64,000 nucleotides of DNA from Lichenostomus cassidix (Eukaryota > Chordata > Aves > Passeriformes > Meliphagidae), in assembly GCA_008360975.2 (NCBI GenBank), contig CM039211.1:50838077-50902076 (forward strand). Reading direction: 5' to 3'. Below the pieces are notes generated by a model. The model had not been told where the DNA came from and ran no database searches. It saw only the letters and a list, made by a program, of their open reading frames with translations. The position numbers and the translations under genes are program-made. The stretch's first letter is position 1. Each line of letters begins with the position of its first letter. Of the stretch, positions 1 to 11,105 are shown piece by piece.

Positions 1-419
1 GTTTGGCTCCATATTCGTGTGCAAAACAAATTTGAGAAAGTTTAGTGTCTGGGACGACATGACAGGAATGTTACAATTATGTCAAGATGAATTAATAGGG
101 TATTTCTGCCAAGATTATTTTGCCTTTTTCATTATGAATCTAAGTGAGAATTTGAAATGGAGTAGGCAGCTGTGAGCTTGTCTCAAAGGCCTGAGTGCAA
201 GTCCAAACCCTTAGCACTGACTTTTCTGTTGTTACTTAGACATCCTACATTTGAAAGTCGCCTTTGGAACAAAAATAAAAGTAAGGTATCTAGGGCAATG
301 ATTGAATCAAATTCCACATAGCAGCAAACAAGGGATGAGGGCCATAAATAAGCATAAACAGAGTATTTCTACTTCTATCTGAGGAAAGAGGTGAACATAT
401 ATCTTACTGCCTTGTCTAG

Positions 420-1504
<1,085 letters not shown>

Positions 1505-2675
1505 ATGCTAAACCGGCTTTGAAATGAAGAATTTTTCTAGTAATTGACCAGGTGCACAAGGAAAAAAACCAAAATCTGTGAAGTTTAGAATAAAGATCGC
1601 CTTCAACTCAATGATGTCTGTGTAAGAAAAACTAAGAAATCAAGACTTGTTTGAGACTAGCTATGCTTGACCTTCTTCCATGGTTAGAGATGACTGTGAA
1701 AGAAGTCCTGTCAGATGTCTTGAACACAGCTTTCGAATTCTTACTCTTACACATAATTTTCTAAAGAGTCAGTCTTATGTTTTTACAGGTTGAGTTTATT
1801 TTGCCTAACAAGGTCCTGCTAACTACTGAGCTGAAAAGAAATGTACTTCGTAAAGTAACAAAACAAAAAAAGTTGGTCTAAACTTGGCTTGAATGCACTG
1901 GTCCTTGCCATCTTTATTTTCTGATTAGACAAGCACGTTTTTTAAAATGATGGCAAGCCTAATTACTTTCTATGAACTCCCACTTTTAATTCATTCACAT
2001 GTACAACAGGTCTTAGGCTATCAGACAGTTTAATTGAATGATATTAGTTTTATAGAAATCTAGGTATAGTACATAATTTCCTGCTGCTTCAGCTAAGCAG
2101 TGTTCAGTGTTTAACTCCACAATTTAGGTTATTCCTTTATGTAAAACTTGTGATCTGTAAAGTTCTGAACTGTTAAATATAATCTGTACTGAAGTAGGGA
2201 AGAACGGTGTCTTCAACTGTTTTGTTACTTTGTAGAAAAATGAAATGGTAACTTCAAAAACAAGTATGTAACAGACAGGTATTTAAGTAAATGTAGTTTC
2301 TCAAAATTTGATAGGGGTGCATTCAAACAAACAAGAGTCAAGAACAGATGTTTACACTTACTTAAAAGAAGTCTCTTTAGGAATATATATATATATATAC
2401 ACATTGTGTACCTTATGTTGGGGATTTTTTTATAAGATGTTTGACACTTGTTCTCCAAGAATAGGTGTTTATCCACTGTTCAAGCTGAGATAAAATGAAG
2501 CCAGAAAAATCACACTGTTCTTAAAAAAAGGGGATTTTTTTCTTTTAATTTCCTTTTTTTTTTTTTGAGGGGGGAGTATTTATTTTAAGGAGAACTCTTA
2601 CCTTTTCTGTCAACAAAAAGTACTAATTAAGGGGATTCAATGAAATGACATGTTAATGTAAGAAGCAGTTTTTGT

Positions 2676-2681
2676 AATAAA
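2676..2681 (+). terminator. HMGCR: Poly(A) signal AATAAA, proximal HMGCR
   Basis: Exact AATAAA about 1.17 kb after the HMGCR stop, followed by a TG-containing stretch. It is a candidate site for a shorter mRNA. Confidence 0.5.
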
Positions 2682-2726
2682 ATACTGTACTTGGACCAGT
2701 GAAGCAGTCTCAGGTGTTCTTACTGT

Positions 2727-2732
2727 AATAAA
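2727..2732 (+). terminator. HMGCR: Poly(A) signal AATAAA, middle HMGCR
   Basis: Exact AATAAA 51 bp after the proximal one, followed by GT-rich sequence (GGTTTATTCTGGTTG) that could serve as the downstream element. Confidence 0.5.
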
Positions 2733-3235
2733 GAAAACCCAGGTTTATTCTGGTTGATTCATCTTTGGGGATACTGCTAAATGCATAGCCCTGCCTAGTT
2801 AATCACAGGAGGAGAACTATTAATATGCTTGATGATTTTTTTGGTTGGTTGGTTGGTTGGTTTGGGCTTTTCTTGTTTGAGTTTTTGTGGGGGGGAATCA
2901 GTGGATTGGGCTGGGTGTCCTGCAGCCTCATTCCTAAAGGGGTGACTAGTAGAGGTGCTCTCCTGATGTACAAATTTGTTATACATCATGGTGGGTTGCT
3001 TTGTAGTACATCTGAACATTAATATCCATTGTAATGAGCTCATAAATCTAATGTGCAAGCATGAAGACATAATACATGCTAGACATGTTGTGATGGCATG
3101 TAAATAGCAAATACCATGAATGTTTATCTCCTGCAGTATTGTTGCTAATCACTACTATTTTTATTTAAGGAAACTTGGAATTACTTTGTCTCTATGTTCA
3201 ATCAATGATTCTATTTAAAGTAACACTGGTCTGGC

Positions 3236-3241
3236 AATAAA
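3236..3241 (+). terminator. HMGCR: Poly(A) signal AATAAA, distal HMGCR
   Basis: Exact AATAAA followed by GT-rich sequence (TGGTGGTTCAGTGTTC). It gives a 3' UTR of about 1.75 kb, close to the human length. Confidence 0.55.
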
Positions 3242-5514
3242 TGGTGGTTCAGTGTTCATTTTGGTGGATTTAACTGACATTCTGTCTGGCAGAATTAACT
3301 TTTTGTATTATTACTAAACTGTGTACATTTTGGTACAGAACTGCTTTTTCAGTTTCAGTAAAACCATGGAAAACACATTGGCTTAATTGTGATATTTTAA
3401 GCTTACTTCATGGCTTAGTGACTTACATTTCTAGACAATTAAATTTAGAGAGTTAATGAAGAGACACTGGCATGCAGTGCTAAACAAAGTAGGGCTGTGA
3501 CACCAGAACTTCTCCCCTTGCTTGCAGAAGCCTGTTGGCACTCATTTATTCTCCTCAAAGCTTAACTAAACAGTTTTCCCCAAGGGCCAGAACTAACTCA
3601 TTGCAGCATTAGAGATACCTTCTGCTGGGGCCTGTTTGGCAAAATCAAACCACCTCTCTACATGCAAATTTCTAGACTTGCCATGACTTAAATGCTGTAC
3701 TATTACCATTGATAATGATACTTCAAATATTTTAAAACTCTGGGGGAAAAAAAGAGTAAAAATAGTGTGTTTGACTCTGGTACCATCTTGTTTCTTTCTT
3801 TGCCTCCTTTCTTCTCTATGTCCTGAATCTATTTTATATTGTAACACACCAGTCCCCTTCTGCTGCCTGGTGTGGAAGTTTCGGCTCTGTGAGGCTTGCA
3901 AGCACTGCAGCCCCAGCTGCCTCTAACCACACAGTCATTGCCCACTTTGATTTCCCCAGCTGCTGTAAGGCCCTGTCACTGACCTGAGCGTTACTGAACC
4001 TTCCTGAAGAGGGGGAGCAGGTCTGGCACAGGGATTCACACCACCCCGTGCACGCTGAGCACAGCAGTGATACCAGAAGCGTGGTATAGTGGGTACTGAC
4101 TGGGGGGATGTGGCTATGCCAGGCTCCAGCACAGGCGTTCAAGGGCAGGCACACTGGTTCTGCAAAAAGCACAGCTTTCTCATAGAAGCGTACAAGTATG
4201 TCGGCTCTGGGTGTGTCAGTGCACAGACACTGGACAATTTTCATCCTTTACGTGAACCTTGTTCATAAGATGAACACAGCCCTGAAAAAGCTCTGGTAGA
4301 TAGTCTGTCCTCCCACTCCTTCCAGCTGCCTTTTGGGGTGCAGTGAGAGCTCTGGCTACTACTTGGAGTGCTTTTCAGACACATGATCATCTGTATCTCT
4401 TTTTAGGGTTACCATTTTCAAGGTTGTATCCTCTTTCTCCGTGTGGTTTTGATTAGTGAAGGTTTACATTGCCCAGTGACCCTTGCTGAAACAAGATGTT
4501 GGTTTGTGATCCTCTCTGTTGCCTCAGGGCAAGCTTGTATTCCTGTCAGGTACACCTTGCCTTGCACACAGAGCAATGACACTGCTGTGCATCCAGTGAC
4601 ACCCCAGCACTGACAATTCCATACCTTCTCCTCCTGCCCAGCGATGAGTGTTGGCCCCAGGCTCATCTTGCTTGCCAGTCTGTGGGAGGGAGGAGGCCTG
4701 CCTCCAAAGCTAACCTCATCTCAGTGCTCCAGAGCCTTTGCAGTCCATTACACAATGCAAAATTACTTAGCATCCTATCTTCACTACTGGTTTAACTTGA
4801 GTCTGCTTTTAGGGTACTCCAGGAGCTTTAGCCCTAGCTTTCAGAGGTTGCTCCCATTCCACTCCCACTAGGACTCAGGCTTTCTAGAAGAACATGGTGG
4901 GTTGAGCCTGTTGTTGCTCATGGCCACTCCAGCAAGACAGGAAAGAAATACTGTAAAGGCAAAAGTGAGAAGCCATAGATTTGAGATAGAGACTGCTTAA
5001 CAGGTAAAGCAAACCTGCACACTGAAAGCAAAATAAAGAATTTATTCACTATTTCACATCAGCAGGCAGAGTCCCGGCACACTGCTACTTGGGAAGACAA
5101 ATGCCATAACCACGAATGTCCCCCCTTTCTCATCTTTTTCCCAAGCTTTTAGTGCTGGGCACAATGCCATCTGGTATGGAGTATCACTGTAGTTGGCTGG
5201 GATCAGACATGACTCCTTGCGTTCCCTTGGAGACTCTCACCCACCTCCAGCCTACTCACTGGTAGAGCATGCAGGGGAGAAAGAAGCGCAAACAGAAATA
5301 CTTGATGCTGACAAACCCTGCTCAGCAACAGCCAAAATGCTGCTGTGTAACCAATGCTGTTAGTCACAAATTCAGAACACAGCCTCATGCAGGCTGCTAT
5401 GGAGACAACTAATTCCATCCCAGCCACAGCACATACAAAAATAGAAAATCTAGATCTTGGCACCAGTATCCACAACAACTGAGATCCACAACAGCTAAGT
5501 AAAGACCAGCTCTT

Positions 5515-5605
5515 AGAATCACAGAATGGTTTGGGTTGAAAGGGACTTTAAAGAGCATTAATTTCCAACCCCCTGCTGTGGGCAGGCACACCTTTACTAC
5601 ATCAG
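5515..5605 (-). repeat. CR1 LINE 3' end, first half of a split copy
   Basis: GAATCACAGAATGGTTTGGG followed by AAAGGGACTTTAAAGAGC, CCAACCCCCTGC and GGGCAGGCACACCTT is the reverse complement of the avian CR1 3' end. The element therefore reads on the minus strand. The remainder of the same consensus resumes at about 5971. Confidence 0.8.
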
Positions 5606-5692
5606 AGAATTACAGAATCATTTAGGTTGGAACAGGTATTTAGAATCGAGTCCAGCTCTAAACCTAACACTGCCAAGTCCACATGCTAAAAA
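5606..5692 (-). repeat. Second CR1 3' end nested in the first
   Basis: AGAATTACAGAATCATTTAGG and TCCAGCTCTAAACCTAACACTGCC match a different CR1 subfamily 3' end, also antisense. It starts exactly where the first CR1 breaks off. The following sequence to about 5968 may be the rest of this insertion, but I do not recognise it. Confidence 0.6.
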
Positions 5693-5970
5693 GGCATCAG
5701 CCTGATAGACCTGATATGTTTCAGGGTTCTTCCTTCCCCTTGTGTGGCCTGATGGCACGCAGTGAAACCAATGTGATGCAGCTCCCCTCCTCTCCCTGTA
5801 TCTTCCAGGAGGCCTTGCCCATGGACACTGCACCAGGCACATCTTGGGTGTCAACAGGAGCCAGCCCTGTTTTCTTTCTCCTCCTTGCAGTGGTTAATCT
5901 CCAACTCATATCAGGCAGCAGTAACAATGGAAAAACTTACCTCTTTTTTTGTCTATCTCCAGAAACATGA

Positions 5971-6082
5971 GGTCAGGTTGCTCAAAGCCCCATCCAACCT
6001 GCCTTGAGCACTTCCAATCACAGCCCAGCCACAACTTCTCCATTCCAGCATCTCAGCACCCTCACAGTAAATAATTTCTCCC
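5971..6082 (-). repeat. CR1 LINE, second half of the split copy
   Basis: GGTTGCTCAAAGCCCCATCC, then AGCACTTCC, CCACAACTTCTCC and CACCCTCACAGTAAA, continue the CR1 consensus that stopped at about 5605. This shows that the 365 bp between the two halves was inserted later. Confidence 0.75.
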
Positions 6083-9000
6083 TTACCCACTTTATTCTTC
6101 TAGAGAAGAATTATACAAGGTCAGTCCATTTTCACAAGCTGGAACAGCAGGATGAAATTAACCATGCCATAAAAATTATGTCAATTACTAATCTCTCCAA
6201 GGACCATTGAGTGAATGACCACAATTAGGCAAGTCTATCATGCTCAGCACAAGGCAAGGCACAGAGGTCTGTAGCTTCTAGCTCTGCACCTAGTACATGG
6301 ATTGCCAAATTGCTTCCTACCCACTCCCCCCCTTAATGAACCACTGGGCTCCAAGAGCAAATGGAAGGCAATACTATAGTATGTGTGTGCCACAGGCTGC
6401 ATGATCATCAATACACAATCTCAGACCTGTGGCCTTCCACAGAGGCAGTCACTGCATATAGCTGCCCTAAAAACCTTACCTCACCCTCAAAACAAATGGG
6501 CAATGCTGCTACCTTCTTTTGCCCCATCTGTGTTTCACCCACAGCTCACACCCACACAACACATGGGTTTATGCACAGATATAACAATGCAGCCAAGGGT
6601 AAAAACATTTTAAAAAGGTACTTGAAGCAAGCCACATACAACTGTAGTGGTACAAGGAGAAGTCCATCTCACTCCCTATTTATTTTAGGTGAGAGCTGGC
6701 ATAGCTCTGTGTGAGCTGGTCCAGTTTAACACTAGAGGTTAAAATTAGCTCAACTTTTGGGAATACTGGCTCTAAAATGTGCTTCATTAGTGAAAAAAAA
6801 AAGGGCAAGTTTATCAGGCACAAGAAGTGACACCCCTGCTGGCAGAGTTTCTGGCAAAACAGAGTTGTACTTTTTGTACGATAATCTAGGTTTTCCATGT
6901 GAAAATTGTTTCTGGATAAGTAAGTCTGAAGGGTTGAAAATTCACTAAGTTAATTCCTCACAGCAGTTTCTTTTAAATTTAACAATGCACCCTCCATTTG
7001 GCAATTAAAATCCACAAAACGCAGGCACATAGCATAGAAAACTATATGCTCTGTGCTCAGCACTTGACATGTTGTGACACAGAGCTGAGATAAAGGCCTG
7101 GCCCTCCATGGGCATCCCATTTCCCTGACACAGCCCGGTGAGTGAGACAGGTTTTCAAGAGAGCCAAACAGAACATAGGTAGGTGGCTGGGAATAACATG
7201 TTTACCCTCCATTTCTATCTCTGTTTCTCTCCACCTCCTCTGTCTGTCTGACCACCTGTTGTCAGTGTCTACTGCATCTTATCTTCAAAAAAGTCCTTTA
7301 GGACACCTTTAAGTCTGAAGATGCACTACAGAGCTTCCAAGTCCCCACTGACAAGCAGCTCAGCAGCTGCAGGACTGTGCTGTCTCTTACATTGCTGGTC
7401 AGGGTATTTGGAGGTGTTGTGGTTGTGGGGGGAGCAGCATTTGCTTACCTATTTTTTCCAGAACTACAGGGAGATGACCACTTTGGGACAACATTTATTT
7501 TCTGGACTACACTATTACATGGCTTCTCAGACTGTGGAGCAAAACTACTCAGGGTAGCTGCAACTGCAGACTTAAAACAATTTGTGCTTCAAGACAGAAA
7601 ATTGGCATCCTCTTAGTTTTCTTTAGGCATCTGTAATAACAGTATTAGACACCTCAGCTAGACAGAAGAGACAATTTGTATCACCAGAGAGAGAAGCAGA
7701 AACTACCCCTTGTGAAATGCTAAAATGCACTTTTACTCATTTTTACTTTTCCTAGGTATCATTCTCAATATCAAATTTTCCACACTAACTGTATAATGAC
7801 CACACTAACCAAAGCTGATCTGTATATAAGAGAAAACGTATTTTTTTGCTCCTCAAAGCTTAGGAAGGTTTTTAAACCACCACTCAAACCTTTTGTTGAC
7901 TATTTTCTTAATTTATTTCAACACAGGCCTCTTATCTGCAGTCTGGGGAGTATGTACAATGTGGCAGCTCCCTGGGGTGTGGTTCCCTCCTATGTAAAGA
8001 TATGTATTCCCCCCATGGGTTGCACTGTGCCCCTCACATCACCCCTGCATGGCTCAACTACCTCTGATACATTAGGGGTGATACAAATCATTACTGCCCC
8101 GGGAGGGCATGATTACACCATTTCTCACTTGCAGGTCTTCTGCTTGTATTAGTATTTATATAATTTTGGGGGGGAAGCAGGGGACAGCAGGGCTATGTAG
8201 ATACTGATAAAGGAAAGACAGATACACTGCTCATTTTTGGTATGGCATGAAGGTTTGTCACAAAAAAACGTGCTACAAAAATGGTCGAATTTATAACTCT
8301 ATTATGGGAATTGACAGGAGTCAATTCAACTGGTAAATACTGGTCATTTGCACTACCTTTTGAAAACAAAGGCTATTCTGCCTAGAAATGGTGAGCACTC
8401 TGCCATGCCCAGATAAGATTTGAACCTTTCCAAACCAGTGGATTGTGCCTGTTGCACCCCAACAACAATTTTTAACCCCAACTGCTGCAGGAGCTGAAGC
8501 CCAGCCCACAACACCCCAGAGCCTTGGCCTCCTTGCTGCTGTGAGAGATAGACCAGAACCTTACAAATGGAGATTTTACACAGAATTAGTTGTACCCTGT
8601 GAAGGGGTGTGGGGGCAGCCAGGTTGACCCCTGATGGCCAGTCTTGTCCACGGGCCTCCCACTCTCTGTGCTGGGGCTCAGCTGGCAGTGAGCCCCTTGA
8701 GCTTTGGGCCTCTCTAGATTTGAGCTGCTCAAGATTTGAACCAAACTTTGCAACGGTTTTCTTCAGCTGTTAATCAGTAGCTGCAGCTGGACAGCTACCA
8801 TTAAGGAATGGCACTGTGAGTGTGACACGCCTGGCTCATCTGTTTTGAGAAGACAATGCCAGGATGCACGGGCTGTCTGGATGGATGAGAGCAGCAGGAC
8901 TGAAGCCAGCAGGACTGGGCAGTAAGTGGGGGAAGGCAACTGCAGCAGCAGGTGACTGCAGCCTCTGTCTCATTGCCCACTGCTCAAAACACAGCCCTCC

Positions 9001-9208
9001 CTGCGGGCGGGGACTCCTCTCAAAGAAGCGAGAGATACAGCTGCTAGCTGAGTACTAATTAATAGAAAAGCTGTACAGCTTATGGCTAACAAATGCTGAC
9101 GTCTGTGATAGTTAAAGTGTATAAATAGTGTAAAGGTTTGACAATCGCAGAGGCAGCCTTTTGTGGGTTACCTCCCAGATCCCTGCTTTGAGCAAACTAG
9201 AATGAAAG

Positions 9209-9420
9209 AGAATCACAAAATCGTTAGGGTGGGAAAGGACTTCTAGAGATCATCCAGCCCAACCTCCCTGCCAAGGCAGGGCCATCCAGAACAGGTGACA
9301 CAGGAACACATCCAGGCAGGGCTGTGGTGGCTCCAGAGAGGGACACTTCACACCCGCCCCGGGCAGCCTGTTCAGTGCTCTGCCACCCGCAGCGAAAGGA
9401 GCTCTCGGCCAGGCGGAGGT
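9209..9420 (-). repeat. CR1 LINE 3' fragment beside the minisatellite
   Basis: GAATCACAAAATCGTTAGGG, GGAAAGGACTTCTAGAGATC, CATCCAGCCCAACCTCCCTGCC and GGCAGCCTGTTCAGTGCTC are antisense CR1 3' sequence. Its distal part has become or stayed CpG-rich (CACCCGCCCCGGG), in line with its place at the edge of the MED18 CpG island. Confidence 0.8.
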
Positions 9421-9437
9421 GACACCGCCGCGCTCCG

Positions 9438-10020
9438 CCCTGTCCCCTGTCCCTGTCCCAGTCCCTGTCCCCTGTCCCCTGTCCCCTGACCCTGTCCCGG
9501 TCCCTGTCCCCTGTCCCTGTCCCGGTCCCTGTCCCCTGTCCCCTGCCCCGGTCCCTGTCCCCTGTCCCGGTCCCTGTCCCCTGTCCCTGTCCCGGTCCCT
9601 GTCCCCTGTCCCCTGTCCCCTGTCCCCTGTCCCCTGTCCCTGTCCCCTGTCCCGTCCCTGTCCCCTGTCCCTGTCCCTGTCCCGGTCCCTGTCCCCTGTC
9701 CCCTGCCCCGGTCCTGTCCCCTGTCCCGGTCCCTGTCCCCGTCCCTGTCCCTGTCCCCTGTCCCCGTCCCTGTCCCTGTCCCCTGTCCCCTGTCCCCTGT
9801 CCCCTGTCCCTGTCCCCTTGTCCCGGTCCCTGTCCCTGTCCCTGTCCCTGTCCCCTGTCCCTGTCCCTGTCCCTGTCCCCTGTCCCTGTCCCTGTCCCCT
9901 GTCCCCTGTCCCTGTCCCCTGTCCCTGTCCCTATCCCTGTCCCCTGTCCCTGTCCCCTGTCCCCTGTCCCTGTCCCCTGTCCCCTGTCCCCTGTCCCTGT
10001 CCCTGTCCCTGTCCCCTGCC
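9438..10020. repeat. C-rich minisatellite of CCCTGTC-type units, about 583 bp
   Basis: The plus strand is an almost uninterrupted run of CCCTGT steps with 5- to 7-base units (CCCTGT, CCCCTGT), occasionally changed to CCCGGT or CCCAGT. Higher-order blocks such as CCCGGTCCCTGTCCCCTGTC recur. The minus strand has GGGACAGGGGACAGGG spacing, so it has many three- to four-G tracts with 3-base loops and is strongly G-quadruplex-prone. The array creates long artificial open frames on both strands. It ends about 190 bp before the MED18 start codon. Confidence 0.95.
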
Positions 10021-10057
10021 CGGCTCCGGGCCACGCCCAGCCCTGTGATTACACGCG

Positions 10058-10065
10058 TGACGTCA
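10058..10065. promoter_or_regulatory. MED18: CRE palindrome TGACGTCA, copy 1
   Basis: Perfect CREB/ATF site, preceded by ACGCG. It lies 145 bp before the MED18 ATG, in the first of two 40-bp tandem copies. Confidence 0.75.
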
Positions 10066-10097
10066 CACAGCCGCGCCCAGCCCTGTGAGGACACGCG

Positions 10098-10105
10098 TGA
10101 CGTCA
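10098..10105. promoter_or_regulatory. MED18: CRE palindrome TGACGTCA, copy 2
   Basis: Second perfect CREB/ATF site exactly 40 bp after the first, in the same ACACGCGTGACGTCACA context. It lies 105 bp before the MED18 ATG. Confidence 0.75.
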
Positions 10106-10209
10106 CAGAGCCGCGCCCCCAGCGCCCCTCACCGCCAGCCCGCCAGGGGGCGCTGCCGCCGCTCGGCCCGCCCCTGCCGCCGCCGCCGCCGAGGCCTGTG
10201 CGGAGCGCG

Positions 10210-10282
10210 ATGGAGGCGCCGCCGGTGACCATGATGCCCGTCACGGGCGGCACCATCAACATGATGGAGTACCTGCTCCAAG
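10210..10282 (+). CDS. MED18: MED18 coding exon 1
   Basis: This 73-nt coding part encodes the first 24 residues plus one base of Gly25. The donor GTGGGCGG is a functional GT with a G-rich intron after it. The intron of 146 bp (10283-10428) is GC-rich and short, as in other compact avian genes. Confidence 0.93.
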
Positions 10283-10982
10283 GTGGGCGGCCGCGGGGAA
10301 CGCTGGGGTGGGGGGCGCGGGGCGAGGGCCGCGCACGGGCGGGCCGGGGGGCGCTGGGGCGTGCGCGCTGCGGACGGGGTTCAGCTCGGCCGGCGGGGGA
10401 GGAGGTGACCCGGGCGCTGTCTCCGCAGGGAGCGTGCTGGATCAGAGCCTGGAGAGCCTCCTGCACCGCCTGCGCGGGCTGTGTGACAACATGGAGCCCG
10501 AGACCTTCCTGGACCACGAGATGGTGTTCCTGCTGAAGGGGCAGCAGGCCAGCCCCTTCGTGCTGCGCGCCCGGCGCTCCATGGACAAGAGCGGCATGCC
10601 CTGGCACCTGCGCTACCTGGGACAGCCCGAGATAGGCGACAAGAACCGACACGCGCTCGTGCGCAACTGCGTGGACATCGCCACGTCCGACAACCTGACG
10701 GACTTCCTGGTGGAGATGGGCTTCCGCATGGACCACGAGTTCGTGGCCAAAGGGCACGTGTTCCGCAAGGGCATCATGAAGATCGTGGTGTACAAGATCT
10801 TCCGCATCCTGATGCCGGGAAACACGGAGAGCATTGAGCCGCTTTCCCTCTCCTACTTAGTGGAGCTCAACGTGGTCGCGCCAGCAGGGCAGGACATTGT
10901 TTCTGATGACATGAGGAACTTTGCAGAGCAGCTGAAGCCTCTAGTGCACCTGGAGAAAATTGACCCCAAAAGACTAATGTGA
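10210..10982 (+). CDS. MED18: Mediator complex subunit 18, complete two-exon gene
   Basis: MED18 is a head-module subunit of Mediator, which bridges activators to RNA polymerase II; with MED20 it forms a beta-barrel heterodimer in the nucleus. Exons 10210-10282 and 10429-10982 join at CAAG|GTGGGC and CCGCAG|GG to give 627 nt, that is 208 residues and TGA, the same length as human MED18. The start [20 protein letters not shown], the internal [20 protein letters not shown] and [19 protein letters not shown], and the end [11 protein letters not shown] match the vertebrate protein almost residue for residue. The ATG has a G at -3 and a G at +4. A longer frame begins inside the intron but is not the real start. 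The gene is much richer in GC than HMGCR or CERT1. The intron rules out a processed retrocopy. Confidence 0.96.
10429..10982 (+). CDS. MED18: MED18 coding exon 2 with stop
   Basis: The acceptor TCTCCGCAG precedes GGAGCGTGCTGG. The exon encodes residues 25 (completed) to 208 and TGA at 10980-10982. It carries the whole beta-barrel region, and no frame break is present. Confidence 0.95.
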
Positions 10983-11105
10983 CTGAAAGTCGGGGCAGTC
11001 AAGGGACTGGTTTTGCAAGTTTCAGAAAAGGATGTTTTTCTAAAAACCTTCTGAGGGCAAACCAAAACAGGGAGAGGATAATAAAGGACTGTATATCAGT
11101 TTTGT
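10983..11105 (+). other. MED18: MED18 3' UTR (approximate)
   Basis: Base composition drops sharply from GC-rich coding to AT-rich sequence just after the stop. AATAAA lies at 11080-11085, about 100 bp after the stop, so a very short 3' UTR is likely. The cleavage site is inferred. Confidence 0.55.
11080..11085 (+). terminator. MED18: Poly(A) signal AATAAA, MED18
   Basis: Exact AATAAA followed within 30 bp by a T/GT-containing stretch (ATCAGTTTTGTAAC). It is the only canonical signal close behind the MED18 stop. Confidence 0.6.

Larger units (their letters stand above)
1505..3262 (+). other. HMGCR: HMGCR 3' UTR (approximate end)
   Basis: This is non-coding sequence after the HMGCR stop. It contains AATAAA signals at 2676, 2727 and 3236; the human 3' UTR is also roughly 1.7 kb, so the 3236 signal is a sensible distal end and the earlier two could give shorter mRNAs. 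It includes an (AT)n run near 2384-2399, a T-rich run near 2530-2570 followed by TATTTATTTTAAG (AU-rich-element-like), and a GGTT simple repeat at about 2841-2862. The true cleavage site is inferred. Confidence 0.6.
3263..9208. other. Intergenic region HMGCR-MED18
   Basis: No coding exon is recognisable on either strand. Open frames here are short and match no protein I know. The stretch contains the CR1 pieces at 5.5-6.1 kb. The part at about 8.4-9.2 kb is somewhat richer in GC, and TATAAATAG at about 9120 looks LTR- or promoter-like but could not be assigned. Confidence 0.6.
10026..10118 (+). repeat. 40-bp tandem duplication carrying both CREs
   Basis: Two imperfect copies share CGCCCAGCCCTGTGA, a variable dinucleotide region, then ACACGCGTGACGTCACA and GCCGCGCC. 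The period is 40 bp. The few differences (ATT/AGG, CAC/CAG) indicate a duplication that is not brand new. Confidence 0.75.
10021..10209 (+). promoter_or_regulatory. MED18: MED18 CpG-island promoter and 5' UTR
   Basis: This is very GC- and CpG-rich sequence directly upstream of the MED18 ATG. It has two CRE palindromes, GC-box-like sequence (CGGCCCGCCCCTGCCGCC) at about 10164-10181 and no TATA box. This is typical of a housekeeping CpG-island promoter. The transcription start is not visible from sequence alone. Confidence 0.65.

Noticed and set aside
6361..6714. 117-codon open frame in the HMGCR-MED18 gap
   Set aside because: No homology recognised and no supporting exon signals.
9419..10048. 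Plus-strand open frame of 209 codons rich in Pro-Val-Cys-Ser
   Set aside because: Translation of the CCCTGT minisatellite; no domain.
10308..10428. Upstream ATG inside the MED18 intron that extends exon 2
   Set aside because: The spliced start at 10210 gives the exact known N-terminus and length of MED18; the intronic extension matches nothing.
9372..10757. Minus-strand open frame of 461 codons rich in GQGTGDRD
   Set aside because: It is produced by the minisatellite and by the antisense of MED18; the repeat unit has no stop codon in this frame. Not a protein gene.
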